NCBI GenBank assembly: GCA_947561395.2
Contig: OX387183.1
Location: 12,761,402-12,825,401 of the forward strand
Direction of reading: 5' to 3'
Source: Buxus sempervirens
Lineage: Eukaryota > Streptophyta > Magnoliopsida > Buxales > Buxaceae
Length of the DNA: 64,000 nt
Part shown: piece by piece, positions 1 through 11,350 of the stretch
Layout of the letters: each line of letters opens with the position of its first letter
Numbering within the stretch: the first letter of the stretch is position 1
The notes under the pieces: model-generated
Told to the model about the DNA's origin: nothing
What the model saw: the letters and a program-made list of their open reading frames with translations, nothing else
The model's database searches: none
Position numbers and translations under genes: made by a program

Positions 1-339
1 GAGCAAAAAGTTGACTTTTTGCTCGACCCCAATCCAACTGCCAAAAGTGATCCCAATGGATAGGTGGTTCCGAGCTGATTCCAACGACACTAAGTTTGCT
101 CAAATCAGACACCAGATAAAGGAGTTATGAGCAGTTGAAGTTTCAGAAAAACTGCCCATGTGGCAAAAACGCAGCAAAAATGGACTAAACCAATAAAATA
201 AATAAGATAAAAGTATTTAATAATATTTTAAATAAAGAGAATCTCGTTTTCTAATAAAATAATCGGGAAAATCGGATAAAAATCCTGCAATAAACCAAAT
301 TGAATAAAGGTTTGAAATCCACACATTTTTAAAACGTGC

Positions 340-560
340 GGGACCGTATTTGCATTACGGGCAAGGCATGCCCGTATTTAAAGTACGGGCACGCTTCTAG
401 AAAGAAACACGTGTCGCTGTACGGCGGAACACGCGTCCCGTACGGCCGAATCTGCGATAATTGCAAATATTCGTTTTTCGCCCGTAATTGAATTACGGGC
501 AAGGCACGCCCGTACTTGAAGTACGGGCAAGGCACGCCCGTACTTCAAATACGGGCACGG
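340..560. repeat. Cluster of short CCCGTA...TACGGG palindromes in LTR U3
   Basis: Several imperfect inverted repeats of the form GCCCGTAnTTnAAnTACGGGC follow one another just upstream of the TATA box. Spacers such as AAGGCACG recur between them. The 3' LTR has the same arrangement at about 4695-4902 with different numbers and small changes. They could be binding sites for a dimeric protein or form hairpins; function is not shown by sequence. Confidence 0.8.
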
Positions 561-570
561 GATTTTTGCC

Positions 571-578
571 TATAAATA
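571..578 (+). promoter_or_regulatory. TATA box of LARD 5' LTR
   Basis: TATAAATA within GCCTATAAATAGAGAGG. The same sequence lies at 4915-4922 in the 3' LTR, directly after the palindrome cluster. The position fits the U3/R boundary of an LTR promoter, with transcription predicted about 30 bp downstream. Confidence 0.7.
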
Positions 579-3500
579 GAGAGGCCACCCCCCTTCATTT
601 GGGGAAGCCCTCTCCTCTGGCCATAACCTCTGCTCTCCTGAAGTTAGCCACGGCTAAGCCATGCCCAATCACCATCACCCAACACCTAACCCTATTTAAT
701 GTCCAAAATACCCCTGTCCCACTAGAATCATGCCTAAACTCTTCTTTTTCCCTCCTTTGAATATAGCCATCTAACATACCCCTTTCAAAACCAATCTGGA
801 AAATCCCTGGAGGCGCGGAAGCGCTGCCAAAATTCTCGGAGCACCATCACATATCATCAAGAACAAGGTAATAGCGAAAAGGTGTTTCTGGTAATGTATT
901 ATTCATCTTACATTGAATTCAATGCTATTTAAATATGTTTTTATCTTGTTATTTATGTCTCACCTGTTTTCTTTTGTTTTGTATGGTGATGGACTCTCCA
1001 TAACATGGAGAAAACTCCTCTTAAGGAAAAAAAAATGCTTAAAGTTAAGAAGGGACATTTAAACTAACATTTAAAATGCTTTATTAATCATTTGTGCTTA
1101 TTAACAAGGAGAGGTGTGACTTCATTCCAAAGATCCCATATACTCCTGTAATTTCTCCTTTCTTCTTTCTTGAATTTGGGCTACATGGGAGTACAAGCAA
1201 AGTGAGCTTTTGGGAAGCATGAAAAGATAAAGAAAAGTGGTTTTTTAAGCCAATTGAAACAAATGAAGAATCTGGAAGCCCAGTTGAAGCTGCAGAAACA
1301 CTTAAGAAGGCCACGAAACAAATCCCGAAAAGAATCGGCGGCCGAAATGCAAAACTGAAGGCGCCCGTAAACTCAGAACGGTCCAGTCTGGACCGTGTTT
1401 GCTTCACGGACGAACTTGACCGTATTTTGTTCACGGGCAGGGGTGGACCGTATAGCAAATACGGACAAATGTAAAAGTAGCTTAAAAAATACAATTTCCT
1501 AGCCCGGTTGGACTTAACCCAACCCAAAACGGCCTGAACCGGCCTTTTAGACAATTCGGGCTATTGTGAGCCCAATAAAAGACTGTGGGCCTAGACGGGC
1601 CCACCAAGATTATCATAGGCCCATTTGTGGGCCCACCTTTGACTGGCCTATACCAGGCCTGTTTTCAATAAACAGGCCCAGGCCCTTTGACTCTTGGCTA
1701 ATGGGCCAAATCCAAGCCCACTAAACCCATGGAATGTGTAAATAAATAAAATAACCAAATGGGTTACCCAATAACCCTACTGGGCCTAAAGCCCAACCAT
1801 GGCAACCCATGGGTCTTCCAACGGGACCCGGGTCCGACCCACATCACTTAAATAAATAAAAAGATAAAATCAAATAAAAAGGGACCCACACCTCCAGCGG
1901 GCCCCGCCAGACCTTACAAGTCAGCATGCTGGTTTAGGAAAAGGGTGAAATTGACTCATAAACCAGGGAGACCCGAGGGACCCGTCAAACCGACGGGGCG
2001 GGCCGGGGTGTCTTAGGACTTCCCCGGACGTAACCGAGGACTTAACTAGATCTATAACAAGCCGCAGACCAGACTTAGACCCGAATAGGGCAAATCCGTG
2101 TCTGCCTGCACTCTCAGGTAGTGGCGACTCCGAATGTCTCGCGGCACGCACCAAAGGTGCGCCCGGTGTGCGATCTAGGCCAGGTTTAGGTGCGCACAGC
2201 CATCTTTGCTTTGTATCCCAAAATTTCCAAAATCATAGCCTTAGTCAAACCCCTTGAGACTAACATTTTTCTTTCTTAACCCACTGAGTCAGATACCCCA
2301 ATATGGTGCTTGACAAGGAAGAAGGAAAGAAGAAATGAGGCAAGTATGCAAAAGCAAAGAAAAGAAAAAAAAAAATCAGAATGCACACTGGGGCAGGCCA
2401 AGCTAATCAAAAAGCAAGAATCGGCCCCCAGGCAAAAGAAAAATAAAGGAAAAAGCAAAAGGCCTCAAAAAGAAAAGAAAAGAAAGTGAAGCAGACATTG
2501 TCAAAGTCCAAGGGTAGAATATGACTCAACCCATTCAAAAAACAAAAGACTTCGAGCCGTATTCCTTTTCTTTCATAAACCAAAACCTCGGCCTTCATTT
2601 TGTCCCAACAGAAAGTCCTTTCTGATTACAGAAGAAGTGACAATCAGATTTATGCAGATTTGTGATGAAGGAATCCAGAAGAGGAAGAACGAGCTTCGGC
2701 CAGACACAAAGTAAAACCTGAGAATGAAAAGATTTTGAGCCTTGCCACCTTTCATTTCTCAGACTTAAAACCAAGCTACGTTTCGTCTTAATTTCAAGAC
2801 CTCTCTAATCTATAAGACATGATGTGCAAGAAGTTGGCCAAGAACCCTCAAACTGGAACAGACACTAACCCAGGAAAGAACCCTCAGTTGCCAAATCTTT
2901 AAATTGCCCCAAAAAGGAGAGAAACCAAAACCTGGGAAAGGGGGGACATTCCTTGAAATACTTCTCAGCTTTTAAACCCTTGCTGGCCTAAGTCAAGAAT
3001 TTCATGGGAATACGTGTCGAGCACACTATCCCAAAACACTTCGAGCTAACAAGGCAAATCCCCGTGATCATTGGTCTTGTCTTGCCTTTTCTTTTGAGAT
3101 CACTTGCAAAAAAAAAAAAAAAAAAAGAGGACCTATTCTGCTTATCTTCTTGATGCCTCACTGCTTTGTGAGATCTTTGCAGGCCATCAAGAAACACCTT
3201 GAAAGAACAAGCCAGAAAAAAGCCAAGCGGAGTCAAGGGGAATTGCAAAAAGATCTCTTGTCCCCAGCAGATTCTATTCCCCAACAAAGCTCCTTTAATC
3301 CCCACAGAGTGCCCATACTCAGCAGAAGCTCCTAACCAAGTGAAAGAAGCAAAAGGTGTAAAGAGAAAAGACGATAAAGGTTCCCACCAATCCCCAGTAA
3401 AGTCATTCCAAACCAGGGAACCTCTACCTTGTCACGAGAGAAGCTGATGGAGGAACTCTTCCCCAAGCTGAGAAGGCTATGCCGTGAAAAAGGAGCTGTA

Positions 3501-3868
3501 AAGTTCTCAAGACTTGAAGAAGAGAACAGAATGAAGAAGTCCTTTTGTAATTTTTGATTTACCACTTTTGTAAATAGAATAGGTCAGGTGTACAAGGTTC
3601 TCCGGATGACGAACAGCAGCAAGGCAGCCTCCTCCCGCCTCCTTCATTCCTGAACCACCATCATCAATCCTCATCCAGCCTCTAAGCTAAGTCAAAAAAA
3701 AAAAAAAAACTCAGATAAAAGAAAGCCACAAACTGGAAATCACCTAAAAGCTTTAATGGAACAAACAAGAAGAAAAGAACATTGTTGAGCATCTTGTATA
3801 GATGCCGAAACAGGTTGGTGAGCTTAAGTCCAATCCCATCCCTTTTAATCTAAATCAAAATCAAGAAA

Positions 3869-4002
3869 TTGCTCCAAGAAACCCGCGAAGTGTGGGTGAG
3901 CAAGCTTCGAGATCCAAGTGGAAATCAATCAGGGGTTGCTCCAGGAAGCCCGCGAAGTGTGGGTGAGGAAGCTCCAAAAAACTTAGTGGAAACCATTTCG
4001 TG
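3869..4002. repeat. 67-bp tandem duplication (two units)
   Basis: Units starting at 3869 and 3936 both read TTGCTCCA(A/G)GAA followed by CCCGCGAAGTGTGGGTGAG. The second half of each unit is more diverged. Located in the LARD interior. Confidence 0.75.
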
Positions 4003-4120
4003 TTTCCGCTGCTTTGAAAATCAAGAGGACTTAGGCTCGTTGATCATGTCGACCAAAAATGCAAGGTGCGAAAATAAGGATCTTTTTCTTCTTTGCCGTT
4101 CATCCCCAAGGTGACTCCGG

Positions 4121-4134
4121 CAAAGAGGGGCAGC
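4121..4134 (+). promoter_or_regulatory. Polypurine tract before LARD 3' LTR
   Basis: CAAAGAGGGGCAGC immediately precedes the LTR start TGTTAG at 4135. Purine-rich tracts at this position prime plus-strand DNA synthesis in LTR elements. It sets the element on the plus strand. Confidence 0.65.
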
Positions 4135-4694
4135 TGTTAGCACCTGATTTTTGCACCCCAAAAAATGCAAAAAAAATGAAATTTTAATTAAAAAGTCAAA
4201 CCCTGAGGGGACCGAAATTTGACTTTTTGATCCAAAGAAAATTGGCCATCAAACTTCCTTTCATTGAAAGAGCATTTCGACACGATTCTAACGCAACTGA
4301 GTTTGCCAGAATCGGGGTCCGGATGAGGAAGTTGTGAGCTGGTCAAACTTTTGGGGAAGCGAAAGTTGACTTTTTGCTCGACCCCAATTCAACTGCCCAA
4401 TTTGATCCCAATGGATAGTATGTTCCGAGCTGATTCCAACAACACCAAATTTGCTAAAATCGGACATCAGACGGAGAAGTTATGGGCAGTTGAAGTTTCA
4501 AAGAAAGCTGCCCATGTGGCAAGACAGCAGTAAAAAGCAGAATAGATGAATTAAATAAATAAAAATAATCTTTTAATATTATTTTAATAAGGGAATCTCG
4601 TTTTTATAATAAAATAATCAAAAAATCGGATAAAAATCTTTAAATAAACCAAATTGAATAAAGGTTTGAAATCCAAACATTTTAAAAACGTGCG

Positions 4695-4902
4695 GGACCG
4701 TATTTGAATTACGGGCGAGGCATGCCCGTACTTTAACTACGGGCAAGCTTCTAGAAGAGGACGCGTGGCGGGACACGCGTCCTGTACGGAAGAATCTGCG
4801 ATAATTGCAAATATTCGTTTTTCGCCCGTACTTGAAGTACGGGCAAGGCACGCCCGTACTTGAAGTACGGGCAAGGCATGCCCGTAGTTCAAATACGGGC
4901 AC
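4695..4902. repeat. Palindrome cluster, 3' LTR copy
   Basis: Repeated CCCGTA...TACGGG inverted repeats equivalent to those at 340-560. The number and exact loops differ between the two LTRs while the stems are kept. Confidence 0.8.
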
Positions 4903-4914
4903 AAAAATTTTGCC

Positions 4915-4922
4915 TATAAATA
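4915..4922 (+). promoter_or_regulatory. TATA box of LARD 3' LTR
   Basis: TATAAATA in TGCCTATAAATAGAGAGG, same context as at 571-578. This copy could drive transcription to the right into the MITE remnant and beyond. Confidence 0.65.
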
Positions 4923-6556
4923 GAGAGGCCACCCCCCTCATTTGAAGAAGCCTTCCTCCTTGCTGGCTCCCCTCTTCTTCTTGGTGCTTTCCACGGCCAA
5001 CCTCTGCCCAACTCCCATCTCCCAATACCCAAACCTATTTAATACCCAAAATACCCCTGTCATCCCTAAACCATGCCTAAACCCCCAAATACCTTCTTTT
5101 AAACCCAACCTCCTACCAAACCCCTTTTAAGTTCATTTTGGAAATTCAAGGAGACGCGGAAGCACTGCTGAAATTCTCGGAGCACCTCAACATCACCAAA
5201 TCAAAGATTTACTAGTGGGTAACACTTCTAATGTCTTTTCTTTTCAATATAAAAGTATGATTTTGCAATTCAAGCAACTTTGAATTTCCTTTATTTTATT
5301 TACTTAACTACTAATCTATTTGATTTATTGTTGTTGGTGTTCTCCCCTACCAATGAGCATCCCCTTGAGAAAAAAAAGAAGAAAGTAGGATTATAAAATG
5401 AAGTTCTTTGGTTCACTTTGCAAATACAAGAGAGGAATGCCCTCTTGAACAATCCCCTGTAATCTTCCCCTTTCTTTCCCTTAAGATTAATTATGAATCA
5501 CTAAAATAAGATGTAGTTTTTCAATAAAAAGAAGAGAACCAAAGAGAAGGAAGAGGCTTTCCAAGCCAAAATGGAGAAAATGGAGAATAGAGAAGGAGCT
5601 GGAACCATCCCGGAAGGTTGCTGAAGACCTCAAAGAGTCCACGGGACCGATCCCGAAAAGAATCGGCAGCAAACATGCAAAAATGGAGATGCCCGTAAAC
5701 TCAGGCCGGTCCACTCTGGACCGTGTTTGATTCACGGACAAGAGAGACCGTAATTCATTCACGGGCTCGGCGGACCGTAGAGAAAACACGGGCAAATGTA
5801 AAATAACCTAAAAAGTGTGATTTCTTGGTCCGGTTGGACTTGATCCGGCCTAAGCCGGCTTGAACCGCCCCCTTTTACCATTTGGGCTATCTTAAGCCCA
5901 TTTTTGGACCATGGGCCCATCGAGACCCCTTTGGCCCACTTGTGGGGCCCACTTTTGACTGGCCCATACCAGGCCTGTTTTCAATAAACAAGCCCAGGCC
6001 CTTTGTCTCTTGGCTAATGGGCCCATTCCAAGCTCATTAAGCCCAAATTAGAATTGTAAATAAATAAAACTTAATAAAATAACCAAATGGGTTACCCAAT
6101 AACCCAACTGGGCCCAAGGCCTAACCATGGCAGCCCACGGGTCTTCCAACGGGACCCGGGTCCGACCCACCTCACTTAGATAAATAAAAAAAGATAAAAT
6201 TAAAATAAAAGGGACCCACACCTTCAGAGGGTCCCACCAGACCAAATAAGTATGCATGCTGGCTTAGGAATTGGGTGAAAACTAAGTTGACTCAGACCAA
6301 GGAGACCCACGGGACCTGTCAATCGACGGGGCGGGCTAGGGTGTCTTCGGGCTTCCCTAGACGTAACCGAGAACTTACTCAGAACTCTAATAAAGCCGCA
6401 GACCAGAAAATTAGGCCCGGATAGGTGCCCCTTTGTGTCTGCCTGAACATCTCAGGCAGTGGCGACTCCAAACTCCAAACCAGTCCCGAGGCGAGCATCA
6501 CTCTTTGCATGCACCTCGTCGTGCGGCCCGGAAACCCGAAAAAGGGGGTGCGCACA

Positions 6557-6956
6557 CAAAGTTTTGAATTTTAACTTTTAATACACCTTTATCAAAATAA
6601 TTAATTTTTAATGTCATTTCACTATTACAAATCACTTATTCAAAGAATGCCCTTATATCATTCATCCAAATGACTTGTACAAGTCATTTTCTTGACTTGT
6701 ACAAGTTAATTTATTGACTTATACAAGTCATTTTATTGTTTACACAAGTCTAAAATGGTTTGTACAAGTCAATTTATTGCTTGTACAAGTCTTGGAAGTA
6801 AGTTGTATAAGGGTATTTTAGGAAGAATTTATTTTAAACAGTGAAACAGCACTAAAATTAAATATTTTGATAAAGGTATATTAAAGGTTAAAATTTAAAA
6901 TTTTACCGACTAAATATTAAATATTTTGATAAAGCACCACTAAAAATTAATTTTCC
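6557..6956. mobile_element. MITE (family A), left end removed by LARD insertion
   Basis: Matches the complete MITE at 25144-25573 from within its left terminal inverted repeat to its right end (CACTAAAAATTAATTTTCC). Its centre carries several copies of the palindrome GACTTGTACAAGTC or close variants. The missing left end lies on the other side of the LARD LTR, outside the window. Confidence 0.8.
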
Positions 6957-6992
6957 TTTTTCTTTTTTATGTTAAACAACCTGACACGCACG

Positions 6993-7222
6993 TGTAATAA
7001 CTCCAAAGGCAAGTGGCTTTTGGCTTGAGAGGATATTAACACTTTCATCAGTCCAAGGCACATTGGTAACATCGAAACCTGCAACTCTTCCATTCAACAG
7101 ACCCAAGAACCAAAAAAGTTAAAAAAAATTACAAGCATAATAATAACGCTGTGCAGTCCCTCGTTGCCGTTTTTGCACGGTTTTTGACAGGAGAGACAGT
7201 GCCTGCAGATTATCCTCACATG
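6993..7222. repeat. 230-bp direct duplicate of 27607-27837
   Basis: From TAATAACTCCAA to TCCTCACATG the sequence is almost identical to 27607-27837, with only scattered changes. The second copy lies upstream of CNL-1. Neither copy shows coding potential or transposon ends, so this may mark a duplicated host flank. Confidence 0.85.
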
Positions 7223-7440
7223 TAGAGCTGTAAGTTTGGCCCGGATCGCCCAAAGCCCGCCCAACCCAACTCAAATAATAGTCCGATTTAAGAAATAAGT
7301 TTGGATTTGGGTTTGGACCGGGCTTAATATTGAGCTCGAAGTTGAGTTCGGGCTGGGCTTGGGTTCACAAGGTACAACCCAAAAAAACCCGAATAACCCA
7401 AAATATATATACCACTAAAACTCCCTCCTGCAAACCTCTA
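7223..7440. mobile_element. Possible end of a hAT-type element (GGCCCGG-rich)
   Basis: TAGAGCTGTAAGTTTGGCCC followed by repeated GGGCTTGGG / CCCAACCC words resembles the subterminal sequence of plant hAT non-autonomous elements. No matching right end or 8-bp target duplication was found, so the call is tentative. Confidence 0.3.
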
Positions 7441-7559
7441 TATGATTGTCTCCTGCAAACCTAAAAGTTTCTTGTCTTCTCCCATATCTCTACCACGGAA
7501 GTTGGAATTGCTCGCCCCTCTCACTTACTCACTGTCCCTCTCTTCTATTATCAATACCT

Positions 7560-8280
7560 CACATTCGCGTTTCACCGTGTGAGATCGGTGAGGCTTTCTT
7601 GTGGGATAGAGAGCTGCGGCAACCCGTTCCGCCGTGTGGGATCGGTGAGGTCTTCGTGTGTATGTGTGCGTGCGTAGTTGACTAGGTTGTTTCTTGCCAG
7701 CCTATGTGTGGGTGCTCCCCTCAGGGTGATGACCGTGATCAGGCTTCTACCCGTGCATCGTGAGCTGGCATTTTGGCTGAGGGTGGTTATCTCGATTTAT
7801 AGAATCACTAATTCACGAGTCCTGCACAGACACTTTATACTGAGTTTTTATTTGTTACAATGAATTGCTTCTTCGTATGATTTGGGAATGGATGGGAAAC
7901 TCCTCTTGACCTTGATTCATCAGGCAGTGTAGAGAGGCACTCCAGTTAGCCTTGATTCGTCAGGTAGTGTAGAGGGGCACTCCACTTGACCTTGATCCTT
8001 GGTTAGAAGGTAGAGGGTGATTATCTCGATTTACATACACTTTATGCTGATATCGTAGTTTAGATTAGTCTAATTTTTGTCTGCTTATTATTTATGACCC
8101 TGAATAGTGCAATTATTGTTTAAATGAGAATGAATTGCTTCTTAACATGATTTTGATAGATTTTGATCGTATCATATGTGAGCATGTTATTTTATTATCT
8201 GAAAGTTGTATAAATTGTTTCTTATCATGCATTATGCTATTTACTGGGATGTTAGTCTTACACGTTTTCTTTTATCGATT
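7560..8280 (+). repeat. LTR-like segment, direct copy of 18502-18972
   Basis: ACATTCGC followed by CACCGTGTGGGATCGGTGAGG-type text and the later TTTACTGGGATGTTAGTCT segment recur in the same order at 18502-18972. The left copy has extra DNA, including two tandem 42-bp units around 7900-7980 (CCTTGATTCGTCAGG...GGCACTCCA). The pair is consistent with two LTR fragments of one gypsy family. The copy ends just before a pol fragment without any gag between, so a deletion has occurred. Confidence 0.6.
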
Positions 8281-8343
8281 TTTTTTCTTCAGAAAACTAT
8301 GCAGAGCGAGTACGAATCGGGGTAGAGAGAGATAATGATCCGG

Positions 8344-8380
8344 ATGTGTGTGTGTGTGTGTATGTGTGTGTGTGTGTGGC
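8344..8380. repeat. TG-dinucleotide microsatellite
   Basis: Interrupted (TG)n run at the junction between the LTR-like segment and the truncated pol fragment. It may mark the breakpoint of the deletion that removed gag. Confidence 0.85.
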
Positions 8381-9799
8381 GACGGATTGGATTGTCACCC
8401 ACGGATTTGGATATTGCATTGTCTGTGCACACACCTTTGGGAGAGTCTATTAGAGTGGAGTATATGTATAGAGACTGCATGATTAAATTGGGTAGACTGG
8501 AGTTGTCTGGCGATTTGATTGCCTTAGACATTGGAGGTTTTGATGTGATATTGGGGATGGACTGGCTATATAGACACCATGTGATGTTGGATTGCTATGC
8601 GGGGATAGTGATAGTTAGAGGGCTAGATCAAACCACTCATTGTTTCAAATGTAAGGGGTTGAAGTCGCAGATTGGTCTGGTAGCATATGTGATAGCAAAG
8701 GAACTTAGGAGTGATACTCTTGTCATCTCCGATGTACCTGTAGTGCAGGAGTTTGCGGATGTGTTTCCAGAGGATTTACTTGGATTACCACCTGCTAGAG
8801 GAGTAGAGTTCAGGATCCAGTTGATGCTTGGTACGGCTCCAGTTTCCAAGCCACCCTATCGGCTTGCGAAACTAGAACAAGAAAAACTGAAGAAGCAGCG
8901 AAATGAGCTTCAGGAGAAGGGATTTATCAGACCGAGTGTGTTGCCATGGGGCGCACCAATTCTATTTGTGTAGAAGATGGATGGTAATGTGAGGATGTGT
9001 ATCGATTATAAGGAACTGAATCAGGTTACTGTGAAGAACAAGTATCTGTTGCCTAGGATTGATGACCTGTTTGACCAGTTAGGAGGAGCATCTTGGTTCT
9101 CCAATATAAACTTGAGGTTAGGATACAATCGGTTGAGAGTGGCAAAGGAGGACATAGAGAAGACAACTTTCCGTTTACACTATGGGCATTATGAGTTCTT
9201 GGTTATACCTTTTGGGCTGACTAATGCCCCAGTTGTATTCATGGACCTCATGAACAGGATTTTTCATGCATACTTGGACAGTTTCGTAGTAGTGTTCATT
9301 AATGACATCCTGGTATATTCTAAGACCCGAGAGGCACATGTTGGGCATTTGAAGGCAGTATTGCACAATTTGAGAGACCACGGGCTGTATGGGAAATTCA
9401 GTAAGTGTCAGTTTTGGCTGAGTCAGATTTCATTCTTAGGTCATGTTATCTCAGGTGAGGTATATCTGTGCACCCTGAGAAGGTTAAGGCAGTGGCAAGA
9501 TGGCCTAGACTCACTACAGTGACAGAGGTTAGGAGTTTCCTTGGTATGACAGGGTATTATAGGAGATTTATCGCAGGATTTTCTCGTATAGCTGCACCTT
9601 TGTCTAATCTAACCAAGAAGGCAGTGAAATTCCAGTGGGATGAGAAATGTGAGCAGAGTTTCCAGGAATTGAAGTAGAGATTGACTACTGCCCCAGTTTT
9701 TGTTGTGCCATCCATGGATGAAGCGTTTGCAGTGTATTGTGATGCTTCTAGGATCGGCTTGGGATGTGTTTTGATGCAGCAGGGCAGGGTTATAGCGTA

Positions 9800-9804
9800 T
9801 GCTT
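9800..9804. repeat. Target site duplication TGCTT (left)
   Basis: TGCTT at 9800-9804 is repeated at 12249-12253, exactly bordering the inserted LTR. Five bp is the usual duplication size for LTR retrotransposons. Confidence 0.9.
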
Positions 9805-10052
9805 TGTAACGCCCCGGATCCGTGTTGTTCAATAAAGATATAACACGTCTCACGGAGGTTAGGCAAGGATCGTTAATCAATTTATGATCGCTGGATAATC
9901 ATATAGCTATAACCTGACAGAGTGCACATTTCCATTTATGCAAAATTGTAACATTTAAACTGAACTAGAATCGTATGGTTCAACCCCAATTAAACTTTAA
10001 TACATCTCAATTTATTCAAAGTTCTCAAATTCAGAACAGATAACCTACTAGT

Positions 10053-10130
10053 CTAAGGAAGGTAATAGTAATCCTCCTCCCTATAAGCCTCAGCAGGATC
10101 TACCTCAGTAACCGCCTCACCACGAGTATC
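10053..10130 (-). other. Acidic micro-ORF in solo LTR (25 codons plus stop)
   Basis: On the minus strand a pyrimidine-rich GTTGTTTTTCAG overlaps a GAT codon opening a 25-codon frame that starts DTRGEAVTEVD, contains EEDYYYLP and stops at TAG. Very similar start and end motifs occur in the LTRs at 16027-16113 and 18992-19063. It has no ATG of its own, so it would have to be a downstream exon. See findings. Confidence 0.45.
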
Positions 10131-11089
10131 TGAAAAACAACAAGACAAACAACGGAGTGAGATACGAATATCTCAGCGAGTAGCACATGCATGCAGAAAT
10201 AGTTGATCACAATTTAAACTATGCATCGACAAACGCTGAATACGGTTAAACAATCAACATCAATTCTCAAATCGAAATTCAAGACTGGTTCTAATCAAAC
10301 AAATCACATCTCAGTTAAGTACGGTAACACATCGATTGGTCAATGTCAAGACTATCGTTTAGTTGATAAATTAAACATGCCAAGTAGACACTCCACACCT
10401 CCATGTACACAGTTCCGGCCTACTCAGGGTTTCGGAACTCTGAAATGACGGCCTACTCAGGGTTTCTGGCTGCTCTACACCGGTCGTGGCAACACACAAG
10501 GCCATGCAATTCCAACAACCAACAATAACATCACATTACTAAGCTTAAACATCTGGATCCAGGACAAGCTAGACCAAAACAGTAAAACATCGTATAATAT
10601 CAATTCCAATATCAAAATAAAACCATTCATTCCACATCATGTAAAACTCATCACAATTCATCACCTGTCCCTCTGGACCAAGCAGTACCTCAAGTACTTT
10701 CAGTATTTTCTCATTTCCGTAACACATGTCATTTGAAAGTAAAACTCAATTCATTCATACCAAGGAAATCTTTACAATACATTTAAAGTTTCCAAACCAG
10801 TGAAACTAGAATAGAATAACTCTTCAATCAAAACAGTGTATAAAACAGAGGAAATGTACTAGTAACTCTTAGTGGTTTGGTATCCGGCATAACATTCATG
10901 AATAACCTAAACTCAACTTGAAAGCTTTTAAGAAGTTCACTAAATTTTCCTCTAATAGTTTCCTAGGCAAAATAGATTCCCAGGTTCCCAAACAAGTGAA
11001 TAGTGAAGTGGTTTAATCCTCAAGTAACCCAAATACTCTTAGTTAAATCAAATCTCCAATTCAGTAAGCAAAATAGGGTCTGCTGCTCA

Positions 11090-11350
11090 CTTCCTGAGGT
11101 GGGCGCGAGGTGAGCGCCGGTCGGCGGTGAAGAAATGGGGTAAAATCGACCTACCGCTCACTCGACGCTAGGTGAGCGTGAGCTGAGCGCGAGATGGGCG
11201 TGAGGTGGGCGCGAGATGAGCGCGAGATGAGCGCAGGGTTTTCTGCTGAGCGCGAGCTGAGCGCCAGCCGGGCGTGAGCTCGGCGGTGCGTCGTGTTTAA
11301 CGGGGCGCCTACCTCTTAGGTGAGCGCCGGTGAGCGCGAGGTGAGCGGAT
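11090..11350. repeat. GC-rich minisatellite with GAGCGCGAG units
   Basis: Degenerate 10-bp units such as GTGAGCGCGA and GTGGGCGCGA recur more than a dozen times inside the solo LTR. The stretch is far richer in G and C than its surroundings. Confidence 0.8.

Larger units (their letters stand above)
1..2198 (+). mobile_element. 5' LTR (left end outside window) of a LARD-like LTR retrotransposon
   Basis: This stretch aligns in order with the LTR at 4135-6556: same TATA region, same palindrome cluster, same GGCCC-rich U5 and same end in GTGCGCACA. Base 1 corresponds to about 4357 in the other copy, so roughly 220 bp of the LTR lie left of the window. Near its 3' end it carries GTGGCGACTCC, a motif also found (reverse strand) in the solo LTR at 36386-52873. 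The two LTRs show many differences, so this insertion is old compared with the Tat element at 38472-52447. No coding sequence is credible here. Confidence 0.85.
2199..4134 (+). mobile_element. Non-coding internal domain of the LARD-like element
   Basis: This 1.9-kb segment lies between the two LTRs. It has no gag or pol similarity in any frame; all open frames are short and low-complexity (Lys/Phe-rich). It contains A-rich tracts (3108-3126, 3694-3709), a 67-bp tandem duplication at 3869-4002, and a purine-rich tract next to the 3' LTR. Long LTRs with a non-coding interior are the definition of LARD elements, which need proteins from an autonomous partner. No convincing primer-binding site was recognised after 2198. 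Confidence 0.7.
4135..6556 (+). mobile_element. 3' LTR of the LARD-like element (2,422 bp)
   Basis: Starts TGTTAGCACC and ends GTGCGCACA, with the same ending as the 5' LTR. It contains the palindrome cluster (about 4695-4902), TATA box (4915-4922), a U5 with repeated GGCCCA-type words and GTGGCGACTCC near 6460. The flank after 6556 is the interior of a MITE, so the element inserted into that MITE; the left flank is outside the window and the target duplication cannot be checked. Confidence 0.85.
8335..9804 (+). pseudogene. Gypsy (Tekay-type) pol, protease end, reverse transcriptase and start of RNase H
   Basis: The frame starting around 8380 encodes the end of a retropepsin domain (DVILGMDWLYRHH), then the RT linker DVFPEDLLGLPPARGVEF and RT motifs ([19 protein letters not shown]). 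The active site reads [10 protein letters not shown], with Asn where the first catalytic Asp of FIDDIL is expected. Lesions: an in-frame TAG at 8971, a frameshift near 9470-9520 before the connection motif VRSFLGMTGYYRRFI, and a TAG near 9675. RNase H begins (YCDASRIGLGCVLMQQ) and is cut at 9804 by the solo LTR at 9805-12248. Gag, 5' LTR and the first part of protease are missing. It cannot make active enzyme. Confidence 0.92.

Noticed and set aside
340-560. Regular palindromic repeats that resemble a CRISPR array
   Set aside because: The window is a plant genome, spacers are not unique and equal in size, and the repeats are part of an LTR found twice.
2276-2755. Phe- and Ser-rich minus-strand frames of about 60 codons
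   Set aside because: Low-complexity frames from A-rich plus-strand sequence in the LARD interior; no domain.
8289-8531. Minus-strand frame with repeated Thr-His
   Set aside because: Antisense to the TG repeat and the protease fragment.
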